From positions 26,547,306-26,611,305 of the forward strand of contig NC_068978.1 of the NCBI RefSeq assembly GCF_016808095.1: 64,000 nt of DNA, read 5' to 3'. Positions 21,644-33,473 of this stretch are shown here, piece by piece. The notes beneath the pieces were generated by a model, which saw only the letters and a program-made list of their open reading frames with translations, was not told the DNA's origin and did not search any database. The number at the start of each line of letters is the position of its first letter. The first letter of the stretch is position 1. The position numbers and the translations under genes were made by a program. The stretch comes from Vigna angularis (lineage: Eukaryota > Streptophyta > Magnoliopsida > Fabales > Fabaceae).

Positions 21644-22689
21644 CACTGGTATAAAAATTGCGTATAACGTCACGCGTTCAACGTCCAACCACTGAATAAC
21701 CAACGTTAAAAATGATCGGTGACATTTTTGTAAATAAATTCAATTATTAGATGTCGTTTATAACTTTAATTCAACGTTAATTTGTTATAAGATATCGAAT
21801 ATTGAGAAGTTCGACGTCCTATTGGATAAATTTTGCAAAAATGTTTGGTCCGAAGGTGAAAATATACTTACGTATGACATCGGATGTCCTAGAATTAGAC
21901 GTAAAAAGGGAAAAAGCCGTCAGAAACAGCCAAAACTCGTCGGGATTGACCTTTTACCGACGACTTATTAACGGCCAAAATACCGTCGGTAAATCCCTTG
22001 TCGCTAACGTTTACTGACGGCTTTTGCCCTTTGGTAATTACCACCCTTTGGTAATTACCGAAGGTTTAAAACCTTCGGTAAATCCTTCGGTACGATCCAG
22101 GCAAAACTAAATCATATTTGTATTTCTTATCCAACGAAACAAACCTGCATAAAATGTTCATAGCATAGACAGACCTGCATAATATTTTCAAACCACAGAC
22201 AGACCTCCATAATATGCATCCCAAAATCATTTAATCATTAATGACAAAAACAACTTTATAACATTATTTGTATTCTTCAAATTTAAGAACTTCTATTTTA
22301 AATGAAACATGAAACATAAAATAATATCATCTGGACATTAAACATAATGTTCTAACATCCAAATGTTCTAAGAACTATGTTCAATAACAAAATAAACTAA
22401 TAATCTACATAGTCATCATCAGAATGATTTTCATCATCCTATTGCTCTATAAATGGCTGGACTGATGTGGGCTGGACTGACGTGGGCTGGACTGATGTGG
22501 GCTGCTGAGGGACGACGGGTGACGGCGATGGTCGTGGATGGGTTGGAGGGATAGTGGAATGAATGTCTTCCGCATTAGGCAACGCTCTCATGACCAGGGA
22601 CTTGAAGTTTGTAAACTTGGTTCTTAAGTCACTGTAATTTTCTCTTAAATCATGATTTTCCTAGTCACGTTGTTGTAGTACTGTTGGAA

Positions 22690-23950
22690 GAAGAAGGTTG
22701 ATGCTTTAGAGTACCTCCTTTTGATGTTGTATAGTTTGCAGCAAGTTGTCATGCACCGTATACTCGTCCCTTTTTCTTCCCACCAACGACATTGACCCAA
22801 CACTGTGTCCTACGGATGTCGTCGTCCTCATTACTCGCATCATCCGGTGTAGAAGCTGACCCATGTTCGGATCTAACCTGTGAAAGTTTCGTAGAAAATT
22901 CTTCCTGTTCAAACATTAAATGCAATGTTAGGGAATAATACAATAACATAATGAGAAATTAATATTAGTAGGTTTGTTATTTGCTTACATGAGTCTTTCG
23001 AGATCTTTCATCAACGAATTGATTAGTGCCTTTCCGAACATGAGTCTGTGCAAAGACGTCATCAACATGGACCGCCCGTCCCAGAGCTTGTGCCTGTAAC
23101 ATAATTTAGAGTTAGAAGTGTACATGAAATAGAAAATACATAAGTTATATATGAAAGAAACAGAAAAGTATAGAAAGTTTACCATACGAATGACATGCTC
23201 ATGAACCGTGATCGACCCACCAGTATGCAGGGTGCCACCCTTTTCAAAAGCTATGTTCCTCTAGGTTGTAGCACACTTATTGCGAAACTCTGTTGAATTC
23301 CAATGAGCGAGTAAAGAGTTCCAAATCTACTCGCCCAACCAGTAAGGGCACTCCCCTGCATTGCGGGCATTCCTAAACATCTCTGACAGTCGATGAGATG
23401 CTTTCATGTGAAAATTTCTTTGTATTTGAGTTTCATGTTCAGGTTTCCACTACACCTTCATCTGTGAAAATAAACAAAACAAACATTGATTAATGAACAT
23501 ACTAAAATAAGAATGACAATTAGTTTAATTGGTTATTCACCTTAAAACGCTCCCAGAATGACTTTTTGTCATCTACAAGTATTACTCCCCAAGTAGGCCA
23601 TGGACTCAAATATTGTTGCTTAATTGATCGTGTGATGGCCTGGGAAGCCCTGGATGGAATATACCTGCATATAAAGAAATAAAAGTCATTTGAAGTAAGA
23701 CAAACTTTAAACATCAAAATGTTTAAAAAAGGGATTACAGTCTTATCCTTTACCATATGGCTCAATCCATGGTTGATCATGGAGGGGCGGGTCAACACCA
23801 TCACCATCACCAGCTGAATCTGAATTAGCAGATGGTGTGGCAGTCTCAGAAGGTGGTATACAAGATGATGAAGGTATAAAAGTAGGGTCAGGGAAAGCAG
23901 TGAGAGTAATAATCACAGGGGGAGGAGTGAGGGTAATGATCACAGGAGGA
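22690..23950 (-). pseudogene. Transposase_24 (Ptta/En/Spm)-like gene remnant
   Basis: On the minus strand the pieces fall in family order, separated by intron-like gaps. A Pro/Ser-rich N-terminus ends QPWIEPYGKG (about 23740-23950). Then come PWPTWGVILVDDKKSFWERF (about 23540-23620), RLSEMFRNARNAGECPYWLG (about 23340-23400), FEKGGTLHTGGSITVHEHV (about 23200-23260), ALGRAVHVDDVFAQTH and KGTNQFVDERS (about 23000-23090), and GGKKKGRVYG (about 22760). These are typical of the plant Transposase_24 protein that accompanies CACTA elements. At least two in-frame stops are present (after PYWLGE and after KCATT). No TNP2-type DDE transposase was found, so the element is not autonomous. Confidence 0.75.
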
Positions 23951-24369
23951 GGAAGAATGTCTGCTGCGGGGGTAGGAGGAGGGTGTACTACAGAGGTAGG
24001 AGGAGGGTGTACTATAAGGGTAGGAGGAGGGTGTAAAGCAGGGTAGGAGAAGGCCCCACGGATGATGGACTGGGGGCAGCAGTGGTAGGTAGTGTAGAAG
24101 GCACCCTAAGTACATACTTTGGTGCCTGTCGTTGCCTCTTTTTAGGCCATGCTACCCCCTTTCCTTTATCACGACATTCTGAGCCTTCTCCTGTCATGAC
24201 TGCATTAAAATGGTTACAAATAAAGTGAAACAATAGAAAAGTCTAAGGAAGGATCAGTACAAATTAAAGTGAATGTAAAATAATTGCATACAACTTTTAA
24301 GATGGTATTTTGCATAACTCAATTGGAATGTTTTTGAAATACTAGTTAAATTTGCTACAATAGATGTCC

Positions 24370-24437
24370 AACATTCAATCATCGTCATCATGATCTTCAT
24401 CTTCTTCTTCTTCTTCATCATCATCATTTTCTTCTTC

Positions 24438-24482
<45 letters not shown>

Positions 24483-24535
24483 TTCTTCTTCTTCTTCTTC
24501 TTCTTCTTCTTCTTCTTCTTCTTCTTCTTGTCCTC
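24370..24535. repeat. (TCA)n/(TCT)n trinucleotide microsatellite
   Basis: Long runs of TCA/CAT and TCT/CTT triplets encode only poly-Asp/Glu or poly-Met/Lys on the minus strand. These frames could be the acidic tail of the neighbouring transposase relic, but they are best treated as simple repeat. Confidence 0.9.
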
Positions 24536-24619
24536 CTTGTATTGGTGCTTCTAATTCATCTCCATCACCATCATGGTCGTGCAATGCGGTTATACGTTTA
24601 AGTTCAATAATTTGTTGTG

Positions 24620-25720
24620 CTTGTGAACCTAAATACTCAAACTTTGAGTTTTAGGTTATTCTTTGCATTTCGCTACTTTCCTAACTTGATTTCACTACTT
24701 TAGACTTGTTAGGATGTCTACATTACTTAAAAGTAGTCTAGTTTAGGTAAATTGGCAATTTGTCACCTTTTAAGTACACTTTTTAGAACCTAAATACTCA
24801 AGCTTTGAGTTTTAGGTTATTCTTTGCATTTCACTACTTTCCTAACTTGATTTAACTACTTTAGACTTGTTTGGATGTTTACATTACTTAAAAGTAGTCT
24901 AATTTAGGTAAATTGGCAATTTCTCACCTTTTAAGTACATATTTTAGAACCTAAATACTCAAACTTTGAGTTTTAGGTTATTCTTTGCATTTCACTACTT
25001 TCCTAACTTGATTTCACTACTTTCCTAACTTGATTTCACTACTTTAGACTTGTTAGGATGTTTACATTACTTAAAAGTAGTCTAGTTTACATTACTTTAA
25101 AATTTGTGTAGATAGTTAGTTTACTGTTTTGGTTAGTACTTTAATAGACTTTGCATTATTTGCACTTTTAGTGTATTCTAGGTACTACTTTTAGGTTATA
25201 AGTTGTCATATTGAGTTTTAGCTACTTGATCCAATTTGACATCTTTCTTAGCTTTATTTAAGTACTTTAAACTTGTTAGGATAAGAACATTACACATTCT
25301 TAGGTTTCATTAGGTCAATTTCGAAATTGTCACCTCTCCATGTGATATTTTTCAGGTTTTAAGTAGTGTAATTTTAGGTCCTCAATAGTCAAATCTTGTA
25401 TTTCTTTGTATTTTCGAATTGTGCCCTCATTTTTATCTTTCTTTTATGTTTTAAAACTTGTGTAGATAGTTTTTTTACTGTTTTGGTTAGTACTTTAATA
25501 CACTATGCATTATGACAACTTTTAGCCTATTCTAGTTACTAGTTTAAGGTTCTAGGGTGTCATATTTTGAGTTCTAGGTTGTTTTTGTAGTGAGTTTTTA
25601 ATTAGCTAGGTTTTACCCTTCTAAACTTGTTAGGACAATTTCTTTGAAGTTACTTAGGCTAGTTTAGTGTAGTTTGCATATTTTGACCATTCTAGTGCAT
25701 TTCTAATAGTCATTTTGAGG
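24620..25720. repeat. 161-bp satellite-like tandem array, first block
   Basis: GAACCTAAATACTCAAAC recurs at 24625, 24786 and 24947, a 161-bp period. Within each unit are TTTAGACTTGTTAGGATGT and TTGGCAATTT-CTCACC segments. After 25100 the units become more diverged but still carry ACTTGTTAGGA. The block lies inside the third-level CACTA element. Confidence 0.85.
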
Positions 25721-26830
25721 TTTTAGTAGTGATTTCAAGAAATTGTGTCAGGAATCAATTCTTCATGCCAATACAAAATATCACTCGACTTTGTGAAGTA
25801 GGGAAAGAAGTATATCATTCACACACCTCACAAACTTTAGAATATCTCAGCATTCATGCCAATACAAAAGAGCAAGGTGGCAGCCAACCAAACAGTAGGA
25901 TGTACAACAGTATAATAATGCAACATGGTTTTATAAAAAAGAACATAGCAGGAAAAATACAAGCATAAGTTGATACATTATGTATCATAACACCACAAAA
26001 AGGGCCTAAAATCAGCCCTTAAACTCATGGCTAGAACACAAGTTATGTTGGATAGCAAGCACAACAGCAAAAAAACCTCTAAAAGAACATGTTCCAGCAA
26101 AATATGACCACCAAGATAAAGCATAAACCAAGCTGCACCTTCTAGACTTAATTTAAAGTAGAATCAACCAACACCTTCACACACATCAGCAAATTTATAA
26201 AACAAATCCAATACTCACCTCTTTAGTAGACTTTATCTGGTGGGCTATAGGTTTGGTAACAAATTCTTGCAAGGAAATAAAATTGCAAGATGTTCAGCCA
26301 TTGTCTAAATGCCAAACAGAAGAAATGGAAAAATTGGACTTAAACAAAGACCCAAAAATTGGTGGTTTGAGATTCAAAATTACACAACAGCAGCTCTAGA
26401 TTAAAACTAACCACTTCAACAACTTTGTTTGATGAATTGAAACATTTGGAAACTCAAATTTTACTCAAAACCAAATTGCTACTCAAAATCCCTTTCTACT
26501 TCCCAAATTTGACTCAAAATTGGTGGTTTTGGAAATGATTTTGTGGCTAACCCATTCTTACACTTTGCTAATCATTTCAACAGTTTTAATTCATCAAAAT
26601 ACACTTGTTTGAACTCTAATTAGGCACAAAACAGAACTGCAACTTAGATTCACTTTGCAAGTTCCAAAAATGGGTCAAATATGATGGTTTGACATACTAA
26701 ATTGCATACAGGTCATTCTAACTTCATATCAATGGTTCTAATAGCTTTAATACATCAATTTGGACTTTTTTAAACTTCCAAATATCACAGAATCACAACA
26801 GAACGAAATTTGACCTGTAATGACTGAATT
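25721..26830. other. Non-repeat insert between the two satellite blocks
   Basis: The tandem pattern stops near 25720 and resumes near 26830. The intervening 1.1 kb is A-rich and contains phrases such as CAAAATTGGTGGTTT more than once (about 26350 and 26515). I found no domain, no terminal repeats and no target duplication, so its nature is unknown. Confidence 0.4.
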
Positions 26831-28620
26831 AGGTACTTTTTACTACATTTTTTAAGGTTTTAAGTAGTGTCATTTTGAGTTTTAGGGAATTCTTTGCTTA
26901 TGACCACTTTCCTACCATCATTTTCACTACTTTAGACTTGTTAGGATGTTAACATTACTTAAAATTACTCTACTTTAGGTGAATTGGCAATTTGTCACCC
27001 TTTAAGTGAACTTTTTAGGTTGAAACTACTCAAACTTTGAGTTTTAGGTACTTGTTTGCTTTTGAGTAGTTTCCTACCTTCACTTGACTAAGTTAGACTT
27101 ATTAGGATATTAACATTAGTTAAAATTAGTCTACTTTAGGTGAATTGCAAATTTCTCACCTTTTTAGTAGACTTTTTTAGGTTCTAACTACTCAAAATTT
27201 CAATTTTAGGTACTTGTTTGCTTTTGAGTAGTTTTCTAGTGTCATTTCACTACTTTAGACTTGTTAGAATATTAACATTAGTTATTCTTAGTCTACTTTA
27301 GGTGAATTGCCACTTTCTCACCCTTTTAGTACACTTTTTTGGGTTCTAACTACTCAAACTTTGAGTTTTAGGTAGTTTATTGCTTTTGAGTAGTTTCCTA
27401 GCTTCATTTCACAACTTTAGACTTGTTAGGATGTGTAAAATACACATTCTTAGGTTACTATAGATGAATTCCTAATTTCTCACCTATTTAGTACGCTTTT
27501 TTAGGTTTTAACTACCCAAATTTTGATATTTAGCTACTTCATACAATTTGACATCTTTCTTAGCTTCATTTAAGTTCTTTAAACTTGTTAGGCTAAGAAC
27601 ATTACACATTGTTAGGTTAGTTTAGGTCAATTTCGAAATTGTCACCTATTTACAACACTTTTTAGGTTTTAAGTACTTTAATTTTGAGATTTGTGTACTA
27701 CTTCAAAATTGACATGTTTCTTAGTTTCATTTAAGTACTTTAAAGTTGTTAGGATATGAAGATTGTACATTGTTAGGTTACTTTAGGTGAATTCCCATTT
27801 TCTCACCTATTTAGTACACTTTTTAGGTTTTAAGTAGCCAAATTTTGATATTTAGCTACTTGATACAATTTGACATCTTTCTTAGCTTCAGTTAACTACT
27901 TTACTCTTGTTAGGATAAGAACATTGCACATTCTTAGGTTACTTTAGTGAAATTTGCAATTTTTGACCTTTCTAGTGCATCTTTCTGGTTTTCATAAGCA
28001 GATTTTGATTTCTTTCCTATTTTCATTAGTTACCATAGTTTTCAATAGTCTTGTACCATTTAAAACATGTTTAGATAGTTACATTACAGTTTCATCCGTT
28101 AGTTTAGAGAATTTTTCATGATTTGAGAGTTCTAGCATAGTTTTAGGTTCTCAATAGTCAATTTTTGAGTTTTTGTAGAGAGGTAGGTTTTAGGTTGTTT
28201 CTTAACTTTCTTTTAACATTTAAAACTTGTTTACAAAGCTGCAGTGCATTTTACTACACTACAATTAGTGCAGTCCTCATTTCTATACTAGTTTGAGTGT
28301 ACTTTTAGGCTTTCATTAGTGAGTTTTAGAATCTCTTAGAATTAGTGACTTTTGAAGTGTTCTTAGTTTTCTTTAGACATTTAAGACTTGATTAGGAATT
28401 TCTGTACAAGTTTCTTTCTATTTTAGTTTAGTTCTTACTTTTACCTTGTTTAGCCTAGTTTTAGAGTGTTTTGGTAGGTTTTGAGTATTGAAATTTTGAG
28501 TTTCTTGAAGATTTTAATTTTTAAGTTGATTTATAACTTTCTTTAGTCATTCAAAATTTGTTTAAATAGATTTTACCTCTGTTTTTGAATGATTTTTATA
28601 GATTTGTTTTTGAATTGATC
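26831..28620. repeat. 161-bp satellite-like tandem array, second block
   Basis: About ten to eleven diverged units with ACTTGTTAGGATRTTAACATT and GTGAATTGCNA-TTTCTCACC landmarks occur at roughly 150-170 bp spacing (for example near 26930, 27095, 27258 and 27412). Divergence increases toward 28600. It is the same family as 24620-25720. Confidence 0.85.
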
Positions 28621-29499
28621 TTAACAGCAGTTAAGCATCTCAAAATAAACTTTCATTCTCTTATTAAATAGTCCAAACAAATTAACAAATAGCTTTAACC
28701 CCATTATCCCAATATGATACATTCATGCATCAATATTTAACATTCCTACATATTAACTTAGTCCCCAAAACCACATGCTCATGACCATATTACAGAAACT
28801 TCCCTGCATCTTTATTTCCTAAATATTCCTTGCAACTACAACATTTGCACTACTTAGTTACATTCAATCTTATCAGCACAATAACTAAGAGTATAACTAA
28901 ATTCAATAATCACTAGCCATCATACAATATTCTAAACTCAAGATACAAATTTTTTTCTTAGTTTCGTCCAACTCAAACCAGATTTCATCCATTATGTTTA
29001 ATCCAAACAAGGAATTAATAGCTCCCCATACCTGGAAAATGTGTTCGCCCTCTCCGCAAAATGTTTCCTCCAAACTCCGTAACCTCACCCGTCTCGCACT
29101 CAACCCGGAATGCTTCCTAGCTTGCACTCGCACTCAACCCGGAATGCTTCCTAGCTTGCACTCGCACCTTTCTTTACTCTTTAGTTTCTATAATCACTTG
29201 CTTAAGTCTATTTCTAACCCTCTCTTCATGATTGAACTCCAATGGAGCCTCCCAACCCACCACGTTGCGATACACAACCCAAAACCACACTGGCAGCTGG
29301 GACAAGGATGACTGTAAATCACTCCTCCAAGGTTTCGTACTCAGGATTGATGCAAAGGACAAGGGTTTTGTGGGCGAAGGGTTTCGAGCAAAGGGAAAAG
29401 GGGGTTTTCGTGGCCAACTTTGAGAGGAGACGAAGATTACTACTTTGGTGCGAAATGAATTCGAGAATGGGAATATCCTATTTTTGGCCCTAATTAATC
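28621..29499. other. Unassigned interior of the third-level CACTA
   Basis: No family is recognised. A 33-bp direct repeat beginning CACTCAACCCGGAATGC occurs twice in tandem near 29098-29165. GC content rises from about 29030, and several overlapping frames open on both strands between 28903 and 29493. None shows a known domain, so I do not call a gene. Confidence 0.4.
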
Positions 29500-30035
29500 G
29501 AACACATTACCGGCGGCTCACAAGCCTTCGGTAATTAACATTCCCATTACCGAGGGTCTAAATCCTTCGGTAAGTTACTACTCTGGAGGCCCTCAGTAAA
29601 TCCTTCGGAAAACGTTATTTACCGATGGCCTAAAGGCCTTCGGTAATAATCCTTCGGTAATTAACGCATTTTTTGTAGTGAACGTCGAATGCCCTAGCGT
29701 TAGACGTGAACATGTTAGTGAATTCAATAAAAATTTGAGCACGAGATTGAAAATTCATTCACTTTATCTTAGCGCGCGAGACCCTTTTTTTCTGCTCAAA
29801 CTTTTCTCGAACAAAGTTTGACGGCCATCACATGTAATTTTTCTTTCATTTGATACAAATGCATGTTAATTAACTACTTTAAGTAAGATTTTCGTTTGTT
29901 TTGACTGATTATTTTCGTGTTTTTGTCCTTCATAGGTACATTCTACTTTCTATCTCACGGGTGACAACACTTTATAACGACGAACCCACCTTTTGAATGT
30001 TAGATTTCGTTTTCATTTTGAAGAATTTATTTGTT

Positions 30036-30180
30036 AAACTTGTTTGTTGTTGTTGTTGTTTGATTGAACTTGTTTGTTGTCGTTGTTTGATTGAACTTGT
30101 TTGTTGTTGTTGTTTGGTTAAACTTGTTTGTTGTTGTTGTTTAATTGAACTTGTTTGTTGTTGTTTGTTGTTGTTTGTTG
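30036..30180. repeat. Minisatellite of about 27-30 bp (AACTTGTTTGTTGTTGTTG)
   Basis: Five units of TTGAACTTGTTTGTTGTTGT with variable GTT numbers. The reverse complement occurs in the small related CACTA at 37385-37495, so the repeat belongs to the family. Confidence 0.85.
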
Positions 30181-30471
30181 CTGATACTACACTGCACGTT
30201 CATAGTTCGTACTTTATAAAATACCAAAAACTGAAATTTGTTGTTTTTCTGTTTTTCAGGTCTTCGCGTAGGATTGTAAAAAAGGATTACAATTATAATT
30301 AAAAAAAACAAAAAAAATTATTAACATGGTATATTGACAAAATTCGACGTAAATTAATGTAACGTCGAATTTTTTAAATTCGACGTCAACGTCTCCTGAT
30401 ATGACGTCGGTCTTGAATTTGACGTGAAAGGCCAAAAAATACCGACGTTATATGGTGTTTTTGTACTAGTA

Positions 30472-30615
30472 GAAGAGAATTCAACGGTGCTTCAAATGGT
30501 GTCTATGCACGAAACTAATTGGTTAAAATGAAAGAAAATCATAAATAAAGTCATCAATCAACGAACATTTGTGTTAAGTGAAAGAAATATTACCTTTGGT
30601 GGTCACCGAAAGCTT
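30472..30615. repeat. Right copy of the roughly 147-bp direct repeat of the outer CACTA
   Basis: This matches 21497-21643 (TGGTGTCTATGCACGAAACT, ATTACCTTTGGTGGTCACCG). It starts at the target duplication GAA of the nested element. Confidence 0.8.
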
Positions 30616-30699
30616 CCCTAGAGACGTTCGAACCGCAATGAAGAAAGTACACACAAAAATAGTGAAACAAGTGTTCTTTCTCGCGCTCTTAAAATATTT

Positions 30700-31250
30700 T
30701 CACGCTCAAATTAACGTCTGTTCCCCTTACCAACAAACGTCTAATGAGTCTCTTAAAATATTTTGCGCTCAATTTTTTATGAATTTGAAAACTAAAGGAC
30801 GTCATTTCTTTCACCAAAAACCTTCAAAAAGGAAGTTAATGTCTATTTTTCTTTACCAACAGACGTCTAATGAGTCTCTTAAAATATCTTTACGACAATT
30901 TTTATGAATTTGAAAACTAAAAGACGTCTGTTCTTTCACCAACAGACTCCAAAAAGGTAATTAATGATTATTCCTCTAACCAAACGACGTCTAATGAGTC
31001 TCTTAAAACATCTTTACGCTGAATTTTTTATAAATTTAAAAACTAAAAGACGTTTGTTCTTTCACATACAGTCTTCAAAAAGGCAATTAACGTGTGTTCC
31101 TCTTACCAACAAACGTCTAATAGGTCTCTTAAAATATCTTTGCGCTCAATTTTTTATGAATTTGAAAACCAAAAGACATTTGTTCTTTCACCAACAAACT
31201 TCAAAAAGGCAATTAACGTTTGTTCCTCTAACCAACCAACATCAATCGTG
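30700..31250. repeat. 125-bp tandem repeats in the right arm of the outer CACTA
   Basis: The landmark ACGTCTAATGAGTCTCTT starts at 30738, 30863, 30987 and 31113 (periods 125, 124 and 126), with a degenerate fifth unit near 31239. Each unit also has AATTTGAAAACTAAAAGACG and CTTCAAAAAGGNAATTAA. Long open frames across this region follow the repeat and are not genes. Confidence 0.88.
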
Positions 31251-32833
31251 TGATTTTATTTACAATATTTTCACCGGTCAATTTTAACGTTGGGTGCTTA
31301 GTTATCTAACGTTGAGAGTTAGACGTTGTATACTCATTTTGTACTAGTGTAAGTTGGATACATGTCGACCTAATAGACCGACAAGTTTTCTGTTAGGATC
31401 AGGTACTATATTGTCATGGTCAAAAGATACTTGACAATTTTTAATTGATCAGTTAATTAACAATGTTTTGTAAAAGTTTCATGCGGTGATTATTCGTATG
31501 AATCGCTCCATTTGATAGTTTTTTTATGTCATAGTTATCCGTCTTTTCTTTCTCTTCAAGAGGTGTTTCCTACTAATTGTCGCTTTCTAGAAAGGGTTTT
31601 ACATTCAAATTTTAGGAAGTCAAAAGTATTAGATGTTGTGAGAAAAGTTCTCTAAGAAACGAAACAAAAGTATAATTTTTCTTCTTATTGTCAAAGGATG
31701 AATGCCGCAAACATTTTATATTTTGTTCATTATTCGCTGAAGTTTTACGTAAAAGTCTTATTAACTTTTTCTTTAAGCAATGTCTTGTTAAAAAAGTTAA
31801 TAACGACACTGTCATAAAGTAATATATATTATTGTACAGCAGACAACGAGTAGAGCATTCAAGTGGACAGGTTTTATATGCTACACAGGCTGTTTCTAAA
31901 GATGGTTTTTCTGTGTATTACAATATCCATTTGATTATATGCTATTTATTTGTTTTGTATGTACATTGTTTATAATATATGGACTATATCTCTTATGGGA
32001 AACCTGTAAAATACTTTTCTATTATCATCAAATTTAAAATTACACATAATATATCTTTTAACTTATATAATAATTATCTTGAGAATCATATGATAGAGTA
32101 CATAAGTGGACAGGTTTTACATGTTACAGGCTGCTTCTAAAGATGGCTTTTCTGTCTAGAACAAGAGCCATTTGATTATTTGTTATTTATTTGTTTTGTA
32201 TGTACATGGTTTATAATATAAAGACTGGTATATCTCGTATTAAAGTTAATATATTATGTTTGTTTTCTGATAAGAAGGAATAAAGTAATTATATTTATAC
32301 ATATGTTTGTTAACTTTTATAATATCTTAAGAATCATATAAAATAATAACTTAGAAGGTATAAGATTAATTTAGTGGTAAAAGTTATACTTACACATATA
32401 TTTGTTAACTTTTATAATATCTTAAAAATCATATAAAATAATAACTTAGAATATTCCAAGATTAATTTAGCGGTAACAATTGGAAGAAAGGATAGTAAAG
32501 GGTGGGACATATCCATGCAACGGAAAAAATCTATATTATATCTCCATCATATATAGTCATAATACCATGAATGCATTGATCTCAAGTATAATAAATATGT
32601 GACAAAGACAATAGATTTTCTCCCATCATTTATGTTCAGACTGTCGAAGTCTATTTTTTCTTGGGATAAATTATTTTGAAAAAGTCTTTTGATCCTGAGC
32701 CGAAGAATAAGACTATTATTTTGTTTCCTTTCACCAAACCAAGATACTACTGCATGTATATATATAATACCTAGCACAAGGTGATGTACACCAGAAGCAA
32801 AGCATAAGAGTGTAGGACTAAGTAGCAACAAGC

Positions 32834-33423
32834 ATGAGAGGTTTAAGTTGTTTGTTGGTGTTTTCCTTTGGAATTTTCATCCAAATGAGCTACTGTCATA
32901 GTAGCATTACAACATGCTTGCCCGAGAAAAATGCTGCACTATTCATACTTGGAGATTCACTATTCGATAATGGAAACAACAACTACATCAACACCACCAC
33001 CTCTTACCAAGCAAATTATTATCCCTATGGAGAAACTTTCTTCAAATACCCCTCAGGCAGATTTTCTGATGGACGCATGATACCAGATGTCGTTGGTATG
33101 CACATTTCATTTCATCTGCTTTAAGTTTGAGTTTTGTTTTGCTTGTGTTCTTGATGTTGCAGAAAATTGCTTCATTATGATCACTTCATGTATTCATTTG
33201 GTGCAAACTTGTATTAAGTATTTTATGTTGTTTAGCTGAACTTGCTAAGTTGCCAATACTACCACCATAGTTGCATCCGGGTCGTGTTGAACACGTCTAT
33301 GGTGTCAATTTTGCTTCAGGAGGAGCAGGTGCTCTGCGTGAAACCGCTCAGGGATTTGTAAGACCAAGATCATCATTATATTTATTGTAGAAACAAATAA
33401 TCTTAAGGAAGAAAGCAAAAAGT

Positions 33424-33473
<50 letters not shown>

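Larger units (their letters stand above)
21900..29680. mobile_element. Third-level CACTA-like element with decayed transposase
   Basis: The right terminus GCATTTTTTGTAGTG (ending 29680) is an inverted CACTACAAAAAATGC end, followed by AAC. Both flanks of the element carry a different subterminal motif, CCTTCGGTAA and its complement TTACCGAAGG, at 21950-22090 and 29500-29670, many in head-to-head pairs. The left CACTA terminus is not visible, so the left coordinate is approximate. Inside are a Transposase_24-like pseudogene on the minus strand and a large tandem-repeat array. Confidence 0.65.
21644..30471. mobile_element. Nested CACTA of the same family, opposite orientation
   Basis: The left end CACTGGTATAAAAATTGCG resembles the right (inverted) end of the outer element, and the right end GTTTTTGTACTAGTA resembles the outer left end. 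So this copy is inverted relative to its host. A perfect 3-bp target duplication GAA flanks it (21641-21643 and 30472-30474). Its right subterminal region (30310-30470) is the near-mirror of 21070-21230, including GACGTCAACGTCTCCTGATA. A third element occupies most of its interior. Confidence 0.85.
21070..31349. mobile_element. Outer CACTA transposon (CACTAGTAC family)
   Basis: The left end CACTAGTACAAAAACACCG and right end CATTTTGTACTAGTG are inverted matches, with a perfect 3-bp target duplication TAA (21067-21069 and 31350-31352). Subterminal DNA is dense in GACGT and ACGTC motifs. Its own sequence is 21070-21643 and 30472-31349. Everything between belongs to a second element of the same family inserted in the opposite orientation. 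The element's right arm contains 125-bp tandem repeats. No transposase is in its own sequence. Confidence 0.88.

Noticed and set aside
24254..24584. Long acidic and poly-Met/Lys frames
   Set aside because: They follow trinucleotide microsatellites. No independent coding signal.
29997..30302. Cys/Leu-rich 101-codon frame
   Set aside because: Generated by the TTGTTGTTG minisatellite; no biological motif.
30578..31287. Two open frames of over 100 codons
   Set aside because: They run through the 125-bp tandem repeats of a CACTA arm, and repeat periodicity explains their length and similarity.
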